Assembly (NCBI RefSeq): GCF_000185305.1
Contig: NZ_GL622200.1
Location: forward strand, 1,941,760 to 2,005,759
Direction of reading: 5' to 3'
Source: Aggregatibacter segnis ATCC 33393
GTDB lineage: Bacteria; Pseudomonadota; Gammaproteobacteria; Enterobacterales; Pasteurellaceae
Length of the DNA stretch: 64,000 bases
The stretch's first letter is position 1, and each line of letters opens with the position of its first letter. The position numbers were made by a program, and so were the translations under genes. The notes under the pieces are model-generated. The model worked only from the letters and a program-made list of their open reading frames with translations. It was not told where the DNA came from and did not search any database. Below, one piece after another: positions 42,409 to 52,065 of this stretch.

Positions 42409-43799
42409 AATGCCTCCAACGTGTTAAGCAAGCGTTCGAGATTGGCCAAACTGCGTAAATCCAACCAAATTTTATCCCGTTCAATGCGCCCGATAACCGG
42501 TTGCGGTAGCGCCAATAAACGGGCGAAAAGTGCGGTGGTTTTTGTCGGCATTTTTTCTGTTGCCGGCGCAATGGTTACTGCAACTGACGGAATTCGTGCC
42601 AACGGTTGGGAGCCACTACCAACCTGCGCTTCGCTTGGTTCGATCGCAATAACGTAATCTGCATTTAAACGATTTTCCAACCGCACTTTCAGTTGTTCTG
42701 CTTGTGCTTGTAATTGGGGTATAGGCTGAGTGAGCAGATGAAGTGCGGTCAGTTTTTCGGTAATTTTTTCCGGCTGCAAATACAAACGCAAAGTGGCTTC
42801 CAAACCGGCAAGAGTAACTTTGTCGCAACGCAACACGCGTTTGAGCGGATGGGCTTGTAGCTGTTGAATCAATGCTTTTTTACCCACGATAATCCCCGCT
42901 TGTGGCCCACCAAGCAGTTTGTCGCCGGAGAAGGAAATCAAATCCAGACCCTGTTGTAATTTTTCTTGCACCGTCGGTTCTTCCGGCAAATTGAATTGTT
43001 TCAGATCAATTAACGCGCCGCTGCCTAAATCTGTGATGACCGGAATGCCAAATTCTTTACCTAATTCCGCCAGTTCTTGTTCGTCAACAGAATGCGTGAA
43101 ACCGCAAATTTGGTAGTTACTGCTGTGAACTTTCATTAAAAAGGCGGTATTTTCGTTAATTGCGTTGCGATAATCTTTTAAATGGGTGCGGTTGGTAGTG
43201 CCCACTTCCACCAGTTTACAACCTGCCTGCGCCATGATGTCGGGAATGCGGAAAGCACCGCCGATTTCAATCAATTCACCACGGGAGATGATCACCTCTT
43301 TACCCTGCGCGAAAGTCGCCAACATCAGCAATACCGCCGCTGCGTTGTTGTTCACCACACAGGCTGCTTCGGCGCCCGTGAGTTGTTGCAGTAAGTCGCT
43401 GATGTAGTTGTCCCGATGGCTCCGTTCGCCAGCCGCTAAATCATATTCTAATGCCACGTTGCCCTGCATAGCGTCTAGTGCCGCCTGTTGTGCCGCCGGT
43501 GACCACAACGCGCGCCCGAGATTGGTGTGTAATACCGTGCCGGTTAAATTATGTACGCTCTTAATATTGACCTGTTGTTGTAACAATAATTGTTGGCGGA
43601 TGTACTGAAAGGTCGCGTCATCCGTTTGTAAAAAGTGCGGTAGGTTTTCATGGTGTTTTATATGTTCGCGTGCTTGTTGTAACAAGTCTCGGCAAACATT
43701 GACGGTGGCACTATGACCAAATTCTGCCACGAATTGTTCTCCTTGCGGGGTTTTGAGTAATTTATCGACGGCGGGAAGGGCTTGATAAAGGGCTGACAT
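42405..43799 (-). CDS. selA: L-seryl-tRNA(Sec) selenium transferase
   Basis: SelA, a pyridoxal-phosphate enzyme, converts Ser-tRNA(Sec) to Sec-tRNA(Sec) using selenophosphate. The 464-residue product shows [19 protein letters not shown] near residue 85 and the PLP lysine in [14 protein letters not shown] near residue 294. I chose the ATG at 43799 ([15 protein letters not shown]); 36 more codons are open upstream but are not SelA-like. selA and selB form an operon, and selC is in the same window. selD and selenoprotein genes such as fdhF/fdnG are not here. Confidence 0.96.
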   Translation of the reverse strand: MSALYQALPAVDKLLKTPQGEQFVAEFGHSATVNVCRDLLQQAREHIKHHENLPHFLQTDDATFQYIRQQLLLQQQVNIKSVHNLTGTVLHTNLGRALWSPAAQQAALDAMQGNVALEYDLAAGERSHRDNYISDLLQQLTGAEAACVVNNNAAAVLLMLATFAQGKEVIISRGELIEIGGAFRIPDIMAQAGCKLVEVGTTNRTHLKDYRNAINENTAFLMKVHSSNYQICGFTHSVDEQELAELGKEFGIPVITDLGSGALIDLKQFNLPEEPTVQEKLQQGLDLISFSGDKLLGGPQAGIIVGKKALIQQLQAHPLKRVLRCDKVTLAGLEATLRLYLQPEKITEKLTALHLLTQPIPQLQAQAEQLKVRLENRLNADYVIAIEPSEAQVGSGSQPLARIPSVAVTIAPATEKMPTKTTALFARLLALPQPVIGRIERDKIWLDLRSLANLERLLNTLEAL

Positions 43800-43950
43800 G
43801 ATGATTCCTTTTTCTGGGGTTAAATTGGCATTTTTAGCGGGGATTATAAGGCGTGAAACCTGATTTCTTCTTTGCTTTTGCGTGCGCATTAGATACACTA
43901 ACGCCAATTTTTTCTCGTATTTTTAAATTTTTGGAATTATAGGTAATTCA

Positions 43951-45666
43951 ATGCGTACAAGTAAATATTTATTATCCACCTTAAAAGAAACCCCGGCAGA
44001 AGCGGCGATTGTTAGCCATCAACTCATGTTGCGTGCGGGCATGATTCGCCCTCTTGCTTCAGGCCTTTATAACTGGATGCCAACCGGTTGGCGCGTGCTA
44101 CAAAAAGTGGAAAACATTATTCGCGAAGAAATGAATAAAAGTGGTGCCATTGAGATCAAAATGCCTGTGGTGCAACCGGCGGAATTGTGGCAAGAGTCCG
44201 GTCGCTGGGATCAGTATGGTCCGGAATTATTGCGTTTCACCGACCGTGGCGAACGGAGTTTTGTGATCGGCCCGACCAATGAAGAAGCGATTACCGATTT
44301 AATGCGTCGTGAAGTGACTTCTTACCGTCAGCTTCCTCTTAATTTATATCATATTCAAACCAAGTTCCGTGACGAAGTGCGTCCACGTTTCGGTGTGATG
44401 CGTAGCCGCGAATTTATTATGAAAGATGCTTATTCTTTCCACATGGACAAAGAAAGCTTGCAGCAAACCTATGAGGTGATGTACCAAACTTATAGCAATA
44501 TTTTCACCCGTTTAGGGTTGGATTTCCGTGCCGTACAAGCGGATACCGGTTCTATCGGCGGTAGCGCGTCTCATGAATTCCAAGTATTGGCAAACAGCGG
44601 CGAAGATGATGTGATTTTCTCCACCGAGTCCGATTATGCGGCAAACATCGAACTTGCTGAAGCCGTAGCTGTCGGCGAGCGTGCCGCACCAACTAAAGCG
44701 ATGGAATTGGTGGATACACCGAATGCGAAAACCATTGCGGATCTTGTCGAGCAATTTAATCAACCGATTGAGAAAACCGTTAAAACCTTGATTGTAAAAG
44801 GTGCTAGTGAAGAACAGCCGTTAGTGGCGTTAATTATTCGTGGTGATCATGAATTAAACGAAGTTAAAGCAGAAAAACTGGCTGAAGTGGCTTCCCCATT
44901 TGAATTTGCTGATGAAGCCGCCATTAAAGCGAAAATTGGCGCAGGCGTCGGCTCCCTTGGACCGGTCAACTTAAACATTCCGGTGATCATTGACCGCAGC
45001 GTGGCGATCATGTCTGATTTCAGTGCCGGTGCCAACATTGACGGTAAACATTATTTCAACATTAACTGGGAGCGCGATGTGGCGTTGCCGAAAGTGGCGG
45101 ATATTCGTAACGTGGTGGAAGGCGACCCAAGTCCGGATGGCAAAGGTACCTTATTAATTAAACGTGGTATTGAAGTCGGTCATATTTTCCAATTGGGTGA
45201 CAAATATTCCAACGCGATGAATGCGACTGTGCAAGGCGAAGATGGTCGTCCTACGGTCGTCACCATGGGCTGCTATGGTATTGGTGTGACGCGTGTTGTG
45301 GCAGCCGCGATTGAACAACATCATGATGAACGCGGCATTATTTGGCCGAGCGATGCGATGGCGCCGTTTACGGTAGCGATTGTGCCGATGAATATGCATA
45401 AATCAGAAAGCGTGCAAGCATTCGCTGAAGAGTTATACCGCACTTTATTGGCGCAAGGTGTGGAAGTGATTTTTGATGACCGTAAAGAACGCCCAGGCGT
45501 GATGTTTGCGGATATGGAGCTTATCGGTGTGCCGCACATGGTCGTCATCGGTGAGAAAAACCTAGCGAACGGCGAAATCGAATACAAAAATCGTCGTAGC
45601 GGTGAGAAACAAATGATTGCGAAAGCGCAATTGATTGACTTCTTAAAAAGCCAAATTAAGGCGTAA
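43951..45666 (+). CDS. proS: Prolyl-tRNA synthetase
   Basis: ProS charges tRNA-Pro. This bacterial-type class II enzyme of 571 residues has motif 2 [21 protein letters not shown] (about residues 137-157), an editing insertion domain (residues 220-400) that hydrolyses Ala-tRNA(Pro), motif 3 [16 protein letters not shown] near residue 440, and the anticodon-binding domain at the end. It stands alone, followed by a strong terminator. Confidence 0.97.
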   Translation: MRTSKYLLSTLKETPAEAAIVSHQLMLRAGMIRPLASGLYNWMPTGWRVLQKVENIIREEMNKSGAIEIKMPVVQPAELWQESGRWDQYGPELLRFTDRGERSFVIGPTNEEAITDLMRREVTSYRQLPLNLYHIQTKFRDEVRPRFGVMRSREFIMKDAYSFHMDKESLQQTYEVMYQTYSNIFTRLGLDFRAVQADTGSIGGSASHEFQVLANSGEDDVIFSTESDYAANIELAEAVAVGERAAPTKAMELVDTPNAKTIADLVEQFNQPIEKTVKTLIVKGASEEQPLVALIIRGDHELNEVKAEKLAEVASPFEFADEAAIKAKIGAGVGSLGPVNLNIPVIIDRSVAIMSDFSAGANIDGKHYFNINWERDVALPKVADIRNVVEGDPSPDGKGTLLIKRGIEVGHIFQLGDKYSNAMNATVQGEDGRPTVVTMGCYGIGVTRVVAAAIEQHHDERGIIWPSDAMAPFTVAIVPMNMHKSESVQAFAEELYRTLLAQGVEVIFDDRKERPGVMFADMELIGVPHMVVIGEKNLANGEIEYKNRRSGEKQMIAKAQLIDFLKSQIKA

Positions 45667-45673
45667 TTGAAAT

Positions 45674-45718
45674 AAAAAGTGCGGTCGGATTTTTAGTTGA
45701 ATTTCCGACCGCACTTTT
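45674..45718 (+). terminator. proS terminator made of paired uptake sequences
   Basis: AAAAGTGCGGTCGGA and its complement TCCGACCGCACTTTT form a 15-base-pair stem 8 bases after the proS stop. Both arms contain an uptake sequence, and the downstream arm ends 13 bases before the next gene. Confidence 0.85.
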
Positions 45719-45731
45719 GTATAGGGAAAAC

Positions 45732-46061
45732 ATGAATCCGTGGATTTTATTAGCCGTTTCTATTTGTTTGGAAATTGTCGCGACCAATCTATTGAAAGTC
45801 AGCGACGGTTTTACTAAACCGTTGCCGACGCTTGGCGCTTTGGCTTTTTATAGCTGTTCGTTCTATTTTGTTGCCATTATTTTTCGTACGCTTTCCGTTG
45901 GTTTGGTGTATGCCATTTGGTCTGGCGTAGGCATTGTGTTGACAGCGATTGTGGCTTATTTCGCCTTTGGGCAGAAAATTGATACTGCCGGATTAATTGG
46001 CATGGGATTGATCATCTGTGGTGTGTTAGTGATTAATTTATTTTCGCAAACGGCGCACTAA
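45732..46061 (+). CDS. emrE: EmrE-type small multidrug resistance transporter
   Basis: A 109-residue protein with four membrane helices. The proton/drug-binding glutamate E14 is in LAVSICLEIVATNLLK, and the dimer motif YAIWSGVGIVLTAIV near residue 60 is nearly identical to EmrE, as are FGQK and the end LIICGVLVINL. It exports quaternary ammonium and similar cations in exchange for protons. I chose the ATG at 45732, because the open frame five codons earlier starts inside the terminator. Confidence 0.85.
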   Translation: MNPWILLAVSICLEIVATNLLKVSDGFTKPLPTLGALAFYSCSFYFVAIIFRTLSVGLVYAIWSGVGIVLTAIVAYFAFGQKIDTAGLIGMGLIICGVLVINLFSQTAH

Positions 46062-46099
46062 CGCTATAATCCAGTTGATTTTTGGGAAAGGAGAATAGG

Positions 46100-46354
46100 A
46101 TGAAAAAGTATGATCCGCTGCGCATTGAGTGGGATTGTCGGCGCGGTATGTTGGAATTAGACAAGGTCATTATGCCTTTTTATAAACAGTATTTTGACGG
46201 GCTTAGTGAGCATAAAAAAGAGGTTTTTATTCGTTTGTTAGCCTCGACCGATTTACAGCTTTTTTCATGGTTCTTTAATAATGGCGAAATCAATGATCCG
46301 GAATTGCGAGAAATGGTGCTGGAAATTCAGCAAAAATTAAGTTTAACGCATTGA
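46100..46354 (+). CDS. sdhE: FAD assembly factor SdhE
   Basis: SdhE (YgfY/CptB family) helps attach FAD covalently to succinate dehydrogenase and fumarate reductase flavoproteins. The 84-residue protein has the RG motif in EWDCRRGMLELDKVIMPF and the helical FIRLLASTDLQLFSWFFNNG. The start at 46100 has AAGGAGAA upstream, better than the open frame six codons earlier. It lies just before rpoE, as in Haemophilus. Confidence 0.9.
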   Translation: MKKYDPLRIEWDCRRGMLELDKVIMPFYKQYFDGLSEHKKEVFIRLLASTDLQLFSWFFNNGEINDPELREMVLEIQQKLSLTH

Positions 46355-46388
46355 TTTTCATTGTTTTATTGGTTTTTTCTAAAATAAC

Positions 46389-46416
46389 TGAACTTTTTTT
46401 TATTCATCTCGTCTAA
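46389..46416 (+). promoter_or_regulatory. Sigma-E-type promoter before rpoE
   Basis: TGAACTT (-35, 46389-46395) and TCTAA (-10, 46412-46416) separated by 16 bases fit the sigma-E consensus GGAACTT-N16-TCTGA, so rpoE is probably self-activating. Confidence 0.65.
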
Positions 46417-46478
46417 CGCATAACAATAGCTTGCTGGCTTTGAAATTAAAGTTTGTTAGAAGTGATATTTGAGGTTAT

Positions 46479-47054
46479 ATGGCTGAACAGCTAACAGATC
46501 AAGCTTTGGTAGAAAGGGTGCAGCAGGGAGATAAGAAAGCTTTCAATTTGTTGGTATCGCGTTATCAAAATAAAGTAGCTGGATTACTGACTCGGTATAT
46601 TTCACCGAATGATATTCCCGATGTTGTACAAGAATCATTTATAAAAGCATACCGTTCCATCGGCTCTTTTCGTGGTGATAGTGCTTTCTATACTTGGCTA
46701 TACAGAATCGCAGTGAACACTGCAAAAAATTATTTGACTGCACAAGGGCGTCGCCCGCCAAGCGAAGATATTTTAGCTGAAGATGCAGAATCCTACGATG
46801 TAGGAACAAATTTACGGGTTGTGGATACGCCTGAAAATGAAATGTTATCCAACGAGTTGAAGAATATCGTATTCGATACGATTAAAGGTTTACAGGAAGA
46901 TTTACGCACAGCAATTACTTTACGCGAAATTGAGGGATTGAGTTACGAAGAAATTGCAGAAATTATGGATTGCCCAGTAGGTACTGTGAGATCTCGGATT
47001 TTTAGAGCGCGTGAAATCATTGAAAGTAAAGTGAAACCGCTTTTACAACGTTAA
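46479..47054 (+). CDS. rpoE: RNA polymerase sigma-E factor
   Basis: RpoE directs transcription of envelope-stress genes. The 191-residue ECF sigma factor has region 2 (DIPDVVQESFIKAYRSIGSF near residue 46, FYTWLYRIAVNTAKNYL near 72) and region 4 (YEEIAEIMDCPVGTVRSRIF near 157). It heads the rpoE-rseA-rseB-rseC operon, behind a promoter of its own type. Confidence 0.97.
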   Translation: MAEQLTDQALVERVQQGDKKAFNLLVSRYQNKVAGLLTRYISPNDIPDVVQESFIKAYRSIGSFRGDSAFYTWLYRIAVNTAKNYLTAQGRRPPSEDILAEDAESYDVGTNLRVVDTPENEMLSNELKNIVFDTIKGLQEDLRTAITLREIEGLSYEEIAEIMDCPVGTVRSRIFRAREIIESKVKPLLQR

Positions 47055-47096
47055 ATAAAAAACAGGAATACAACTACGATTAGTCGGAGTACAAAC

Positions 47097-47684
47097 ATGC
47101 AAAAAGAACTACTTTCAGCATATATTGATGGTGAGCAAGTCAATTATGAACTCACCGAAAAATTATGCCAAAATGCAGAATTGCAAGAGAGTTGGGCAAA
47201 TTTCCACACCATTCGTTCTGTTATGCGTCAAGAAACAAACGTTTTCTTAGGCGCGGATTTTACTGCAAAAATGGAAAGTTTGATTGCAGCAGAAGAAATT
47301 CAAGCAGCTGAAGTCACAGAATCTCAACCATTGCCACAGGAAGTAGAAAACTCTCCGTTTATGCAAAAATTAAAAGCATGGTTTATGCCAATGACGCAAG
47401 TTGCAGTTGCTGCGGGTGTGTGCTTGGTGGCAGTGTTGGGTGTACAGTCTTTCAATGCAAAATCTACCGTACAAAATGCAGCGGATACACCGGTGTTGCA
47501 AACATTGCCTTTTAACAACGGTGTGCAGGAAGTCAGTTACAACGCACCAAGCAAAGATGTCATTACGACTGAACAGCTTGAACAAAAAAATAAACGTATT
47601 GGCGCCATGTTACAAAGCTATGAACTACAACGTCGTGTTTATGCTGATTCAATGAATTTAGGACAGAATCATAGCAATAGATAA
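47097..47684 (+). CDS. rseA: Anti-sigma-E factor RseA
   Basis: RseA holds sigma-E at the inner membrane until DegS and RseP cut it. The 195-residue protein has an N-terminal cytoplasmic sigma-binding domain (KELLSAYIDGEQVNYELTEK), one membrane helix (QVAVAAGVCLVAVLGVQSF near residue 101) and a periplasmic tail for RseB. It follows rpoE by 42 bases. Confidence 0.93.
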   Translation: MQKELLSAYIDGEQVNYELTEKLCQNAELQESWANFHTIRSVMRQETNVFLGADFTAKMESLIAAEEIQAAEVTESQPLPQEVENSPFMQKLKAWFMPMTQVAVAAGVCLVAVLGVQSFNAKSTVQNAADTPVLQTLPFNNGVQEVSYNAPSKDVITTEQLEQKNKRIGAMLQSYELQRRVYADSMNLGQNHSNR

Positions 47685-47721
47685 TACTCTATGTATTCCG
47701 GTATGACTGTTTTTTTATGAT

Positions 47722-47750
47722 AATTCACCACCATTTTTTGGTGGTGAATT
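47722..47750 (+). terminator. Terminator-like hairpin between rseA and rseB
   Basis: Perfect arms AATTCACCACC (47722-47732) and GGTGGTGAATT (47740-47750) with a T-rich 7-base loop, followed by TGTTTATT. A partial terminator here would lower rseBC relative to rpoE-rseA. Confidence 0.55.
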
Positions 47751-47770
47751 TGTTTATTAGGAATTTGATC

Positions 47771-48730
47771 ATGTTAAAAACATTTCTAAAAACCACCGCA
47801 CTTTTTTTCTTATTAAGCACCTCATTTTCTTCCCTTGCTGCAGAAACATTTTCACCGAAACAGCTTTTGCAGGATATGAAGAAAGCGACGGAACAGCTAA
47901 ATTATGAATTTTCTTTTGTACAAACCACGCCTTCTAACATGGATTCATTGCGGTACCGTCACTTTAAATCTCATGGCAAAACTTTTGCGCAATTGGTGAC
48001 GCTAGATGGTGCACAACAAGAAATTGTGCAACGTGATAATTTAATTAGCTATTTTCAACCGAACTATCAACCTTTCACCATTAATAGCGAAGGCATTACC
48101 GATAATTTGCCGCTACTCATTCGTGCGAATTTTGATACCTTGGAACAATACTATGATTTTGTGAATATTGGGCGTAATCGCGTAGCGGATCATGTGGTGC
48201 AAACCATTCGAATTTTGCCGAAAGACGATTTCCGTTATCAATATGTTGCTTTTATTGATGAAGAGAATAACTTGCTGTTGCGCAGTGATATGCTTGATCG
48301 AGACGGCAATTTATTGGATCAATTTCGTGTCGTCAATTTGTATGTGGGAGACGGGATTTCCGGTTTGGTAGATTATCTCAATCAAGTGGCTTTTCCTCCG
48401 TTATTAATGGATAAAAACGCAAATCAAACGCCGGATTTTAATTGGGCTCCAGGTTGGTTGCCACAAGGTTTTAAAGTGGTAAATCGTAGCATTGAGCGTG
48501 ATGGCGACGATAAAATTGAATCACAACTTTACAGTGATGGATTGTTTTCTTTTACGTTATATGTGTCTGACAAAATCACTGAAAACACGCAGCGAGATAA
48601 CACTTGGCGACAAGGTGCGTACACCATTTATAACGAAACAGTGGACAACAAAGACGTGACGATTATCGGGCAATTGCCGATTTCTACGGCAAAACGTATC
48701 GTGCAAGACATTCAATTTAAGAAAAACTAA
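47771..48730 (+). CDS. rseB: Sigma-E regulatory protein RseB
   Basis: RseB is a periplasmic protein that binds RseA, protects it from cleavage, and senses mislocalised lipopolysaccharide or lipoproteins. The 319-residue product has a cleavable signal peptide (LKTTALFFLLSTSFSSLAA) and the two MucB/RseB domains, with LDRDGNLLDQFRVVNLYVGD near residue 177. The ATG at 47771 is preceded by AGGA; the open frame starts 18 codons earlier, inside the hairpin. Confidence 0.93.
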   Translation: MLKTFLKTTALFFLLSTSFSSLAAETFSPKQLLQDMKKATEQLNYEFSFVQTTPSNMDSLRYRHFKSHGKTFAQLVTLDGAQQEIVQRDNLISYFQPNYQPFTINSEGITDNLPLLIRANFDTLEQYYDFVNIGRNRVADHVVQTIRILPKDDFRYQYVAFIDEENNLLLRSDMLDRDGNLLDQFRVVNLYVGDGISGLVDYLNQVAFPPLLMDKNANQTPDFNWAPGWLPQGFKVVNRSIERDGDDKIESQLYSDGLFSFTLYVSDKITENTQRDNTWRQGAYTIYNETVDNKDVTIIGQLPISTAKRIVQDIQFKKN

Positions 48731-48741
48731 ACAGGCTTATT

Positions 48742-49179
48742 ATGTTGACAGAAAGTGCGGTCGTCATTGAATATGAATCTGGCAAGGCGAAAGTAAAATG
48801 CCAATCACAAAGCGCATGTGGTAGTTGTGCGGCAAAAGCTGCTTGCGGGAATTCCGCCTTATCGGAATTAACCGGTAGCGGTGCGCGAGGTGAACATATT
48901 TTCACCATTGAAACCATTACCCCGCTAAAAGTTGGGCAGAAGGTGGAGATTGGTTTGTCTGAACATTCCTTGATCAAATCGGCGTTACTGATGTATTGCA
49001 TACCGTTGTTCACTTTAGTCTTCAGCACCTTATTGTTCGATTCGTTGTTTAGTCACGAACTCGTCAGTGTATTTTTTATTTTTATTTCCACCGCACTTTC
49101 CTTTCTTGGTGTACGTTGGTATGCGCGAAAACTGAATCGCAAATCGGCTTACCAACCGGTGTTGCTACGTGTGCTCTAA
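48742..49179 (+). CDS. rseC: RseC/MucC family membrane protein
   Basis: A 145-residue protein with an N-terminal cysteine cluster (CQSQSACGSCAAKAACG, four Cys near residue 22-38) and two membrane helices (residues 77-97 and 103-122). RseC proteins help sigma-E control and the SoxR-reducing Rsx system. It is last in the rpoE operon, 11 bases after rseB. Confidence 0.92.
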   Translation: MLTESAVVIEYESGKAKVKCQSQSACGSCAAKAACGNSALSELTGSGARGEHIFTIETITPLKVGQKVEIGLSEHSLIKSALLMYCIPLFTLVFSTLLFDSLFSHELVSVFFIFISTALSFLGVRWYARKLNRKSAYQPVLLRVL

Positions 49180-49207
49180 ATCTTTGAGCATCATTCGTTT
49201 TCTTTGG

Positions 49208-49230
49208 CGGGCTGGTATATAATCAGCCCG
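49208..49230 (+). terminator. Hairpin after rseC
   Basis: CGGGCTG/CAGCCCG with a 9-base AT loop that also contains a -10-like TATAAT. It may end the rpoE operon; the T-run after it is weak. Confidence 0.5.
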
Positions 49231-49258
49231 TTTATATTATCGTCTTTAAGGAAATATT

Positions 49259-49768
49259 ATGCTCCCCATGCTTGGCATCACCGGTTACAGCGGCAGTGGC
49301 AAAACCACCTTGTTGGAAAAATTACTTCCCCAATTAAAACAACGAGGCTTGCGCCCGGCGGTGATTAAACATAGTCATCATGATGCGCAAGTGGATAAAC
49401 CGGGCAAAGACAGTTGGCGTATGAAAGATGCCGGTGCCAGCCAAGTGATTATGGCCTGTGATCATCGCTGGGCGCTTATGACGGAAACACCCCAACAACA
49501 TATTTCCCTGTCTTATTTATGTGAACAATTTGATCACGAATTAACGGATCTCATTTTGGTAGAAGGCTTCAAACAAGAGCCGATTGAAAAGATCTTGTTG
49601 CATCGAAAAGAGATGACTAAACCGCTACCTGACATTGATGCTCTCGTGTTGGCCGTTGCTACAGATTACCCTTTAGCGGCAGATAAGTCTTGTTTGGATA
49701 TCAATAATATTGCGCAGATTGCTGATTTTATTACGGCTTGGTACGAGCAAAAGTGCGGTCGAATTTAA
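49259..49768 (+). CDS. mobB: Molybdopterin-guanine dinucleotide biosynthesis adapter MobB
   Basis: MobB is a GTP-binding helper of MobA in making the bis-MGD cofactor of molybdoenzymes such as formate dehydrogenase. The 169-residue P-loop protein has GYSGSGKTTLLEKLLP near residue 9, VIKHSHHDAQVDKPGKDSWR near residue 38, and LILVEGFKQEPIEKI near residue 98. The ATG at 49259 has AAGGAA upstream. An uptake sequence lies at its end. Confidence 0.92.
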   Translation: MLPMLGITGYSGSGKTTLLEKLLPQLKQRGLRPAVIKHSHHDAQVDKPGKDSWRMKDAGASQVIMACDHRWALMTETPQQHISLSYLCEQFDHELTDLILVEGFKQEPIEKILLHRKEMTKPLPDIDALVLAVATDYPLAADKSCLDINNIAQIADFITAWYEQKCGRI

Positions 49769-49780
49769 GCGTGGTTTTTT

Positions 49781-51172
49781 ATGCCTGAGCTCCAACATTA
49801 TCGCCATTTATCCTTAATCGCCGCCATGGCATTATTTATGCAGTCCCTTGATGCCACCATTTTGAATACGGCATTGCCTGCTATTTCTGCCGATTTGCAT
49901 GAATCACCGTTAGAAATGCAAATGTCGATAATCAGTTATTCCCTCACTGTTGCATTATTTATTCCACTTACTGGTTGGATTGCCGATAAATACGGTACGC
50001 TCAATGTGTTTCGGGTTGCGGTAGCGATTTTTGTGATTGGTTCTGTTGCTTGTGCCGCCTCTAATTCATTAAATGCATTGATTTGGTCGCGCGTGTTGCA
50101 AGGGCTGGGCGGAGCAATGATGATGCCGGTAGCGCGTTTGGCAATTATTCGTCACGTACCAAAAAATCAATTGGTTGCCGCATGGAATGCCATGGCGATG
50201 GCGGGGCTGATTGGCCCAGTGCTCGGGCCGATTGTGGGCGGATGGCTTGTGACACATGCCAGCTGGCATTGGATTTTCCTAATTAACATTCCTATTGGTA
50301 TCCTTGGGATTGGATTTGCCGGTCGGTATATGCCGAACAGTACAGGTAATATTAGTAAGTTGGATTGGTGGGGCTTTTTGCTGTTTGGTGGTGGGCTGGT
50401 AGGGTTGACACTTGGTTTGGATTTGTTGTCTGAAGATCGCATCAATCAATGGCTGACTGCGTTGATTTTGGCTATCGGATTGGGGTGTTTCTCCTTTTAT
50501 TATTGGTATGCTCAACGGGTGCAGAATCCCTTATTACCGTTAAATTTATTTGCTACGCGTACGTTTCGATTGGGTATGGTGGCGAATATTTTCATCCGTT
50601 TGTGTGGTTCAGGAATTCCGTTTTTAATGCCACTGATGTTGCAGGTGGTGTTTAATTATAGCGCGGATATTGCCGGTTGGTTGTTAGCGCCAATTGCACT
50701 AAGTTCCGTGTTAACGAAATCCTTTGTTGGAAAAATTCTGGTGCGTTTGGGTTATAAAACGACATTAATGCTGACCGCACTTTCGATGGCGCTTGCTATT
50801 GCTGCCATGAGCCTGTTGCAACAAGATACACCGATTTGGTGTTTGGTGCTGATTTTGGCGTGGTATGGTAGCTGTATGTCGATTATTTTTACTTCAGTCA
50901 ACACACTTACGATTAGTGATTTAGACGAACACAATGCCAGCGCAGGTGCTACTTATCTCAGTGTGATTCAACAAGTGGGAATCAGTATCGGTATTGCCGT
51001 GTCTGCTGTGATTTTAGATCTTTATCGCCATTTCATTGGTGAAAGCGGTGAACAACTTCAACGTGCGTTCAGTACGACTTTCCTGACCTCAGCTATTTTC
51101 GGCATCATTTTATTATGGGTTTTAACTTACCTTAGAAAAGAGGATGGTGCGGAGAATTTTCGTCGGGAATAA
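49781..51172 (+). CDS. HsrA/MdtD-like MFS exporter (DHA2, 14 helices)
   Basis: A 463-residue major facilitator of the DHA2 drug:proton antiporter group. The opening FMQSLDATILNTALPAIS carries the D of motif D1, motif A appears as GWIADKYGTLNVFRV near residue 66, and LQGLGGAMMMPVARL near 107 and GPVLGPIVGGWL near 146 (motif C) follow. The sequence is closest in pattern to E. coli HsrA. It starts 12 bases after mobB. The substrate cannot be told. Confidence 0.85.
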   Translation: MPELQHYRHLSLIAAMALFMQSLDATILNTALPAISADLHESPLEMQMSIISYSLTVALFIPLTGWIADKYGTLNVFRVAVAIFVIGSVACAASNSLNALIWSRVLQGLGGAMMMPVARLAIIRHVPKNQLVAAWNAMAMAGLIGPVLGPIVGGWLVTHASWHWIFLINIPIGILGIGFAGRYMPNSTGNISKLDWWGFLLFGGGLVGLTLGLDLLSEDRINQWLTALILAIGLGCFSFYYWYAQRVQNPLLPLNLFATRTFRLGMVANIFIRLCGSGIPFLMPLMLQVVFNYSADIAGWLLAPIALSSVLTKSFVGKILVRLGYKTTLMLTALSMALAIAAMSLLQQDTPIWCLVLILAWYGSCMSIIFTSVNTLTISDLDEHNASAGATYLSVIQQVGISIGIAVSAVILDLYRHFIGESGEQLQRAFSTTFLTSAIFGIILLWVLTYLRKEDGAENFRRE

Positions 51173-51358
51173 AAAAGCTTATTTTTTTAAAGGTGTTTTC
51201 CGGAGTTGGTCTGTTAGGCGTGAGGGAAGAGTTGGAGTGGCGGAAGAGCGTAAGCAACGTGATCTATGAATTGGACTTCCGTTAGTATTCTTCTTAACAT
51301 TGCCTAGATGATCAATAACGATTTCTCTGTCTTCTCTGTGTTTTCTAAGTGAGGATTA

Positions 51359-51694
51359 CTCTACAATATCCGCCCATTTCGCTGTATCCACTTCGTTAGA
51401 TCTTGTCATGGTTGAGAGCGGTTGCCATAAACTCAAATAACGCATCTGTAAGTGAATCTAAACGTTTTGTAGCGTGAACATAAATTTGCTTAAATCCTTA
51501 GGCTTCAGGGTTTTAAAATGTTCAACCGTCGGACTGTCAAATTCCTTTTCGATATTTGCTGTGGGATTAAAAGAGATTAAGTCTCGGTGTAGGGCATAAG
51601 TCATGATCTCGTTATGCTTCTGAATCGTTCGTTTGAGCTTTTCTAAATGCACTTCGTCTTGATACTGCTTAAATGCCTTTAATGCCATTGACAC
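51359..51694 (-). pseudogene. Remnant of a second ssrA-type integrase
   Basis: Reading leftward from 51694, the frame MALKAFKQYQDEVHLEKLKR to EHFKTLKPKDLSKF aligns with residues 163-240 of the intact integrase at 61119-62390. Past its stop near 51458 a frameshift leads into HLQMRYLSLWQPLSTMTRSN then EVDTAKWADIVE (to 51359), matching the catalytic-arginine region LQTRYLILWQLLTMTRPNE. The N-terminus and most of the catalytic domain are lost. The stretch 51173-51358 shows no gene. Confidence 0.82.
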
Positions 51695-51856
51695 GGTAAT
51701 TCAGACTTTTAAAAAATCGGGTATAGCTAAAACATCGTTAACACTTTTTATAACAGGTTTTGTGTGATTTTAGTTATATCGGTTTTGCTATACGGCTATC
51801 AGTATAACTAAAACTCAAGGATTTTATAGGATTGGATAGGAACGCTTAGGATATAA

Positions 51857-51976
51857 AAAAGCCCTTGAAGTCAATATTTTCAAGGGCTGGGGTCATCTGA
51901 ATTACATGTCACAAACCGTCTAATTATAAAGAAGTATCTAAATTCAAACTTTACCGATGTTACTTTCAGTGTTACT
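51857..51976. other. Decayed att-like site with hairpin and arm-type repeats
   Basis: A terminator-like hairpin (AGCCCTTGAA/TTCAAGGGCT, ending 51888) is followed by GGGCTGGGGTCATCTGAA (about 51885-51902), which matches the tmRNA 3' end GAGCTGGGGGGAGTTGAA at 13 of 18 positions. TGTTACT occurs at 51958 and 51970; the same pair, 12 bases apart, is found at 62477 and 62489 beside ssrA. This looks like the left end of the element integrated at ssrA. The core match is weak. Confidence 0.4.
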
Positions 51977-52065
51977 AAAAGGAGAAATCACAAGGAAATT
52001 GGCAGGTTTTTTTAGGTTATCCAAACCCCTTAATCAATTTATAGATTGGTTTTAACTTTACTTTA

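Noticed and set aside
48717..49028. 103-codon minus-strand frame across rseC
   Set aside because: Antisense shadow of rseC, with no ribosome site and no family.
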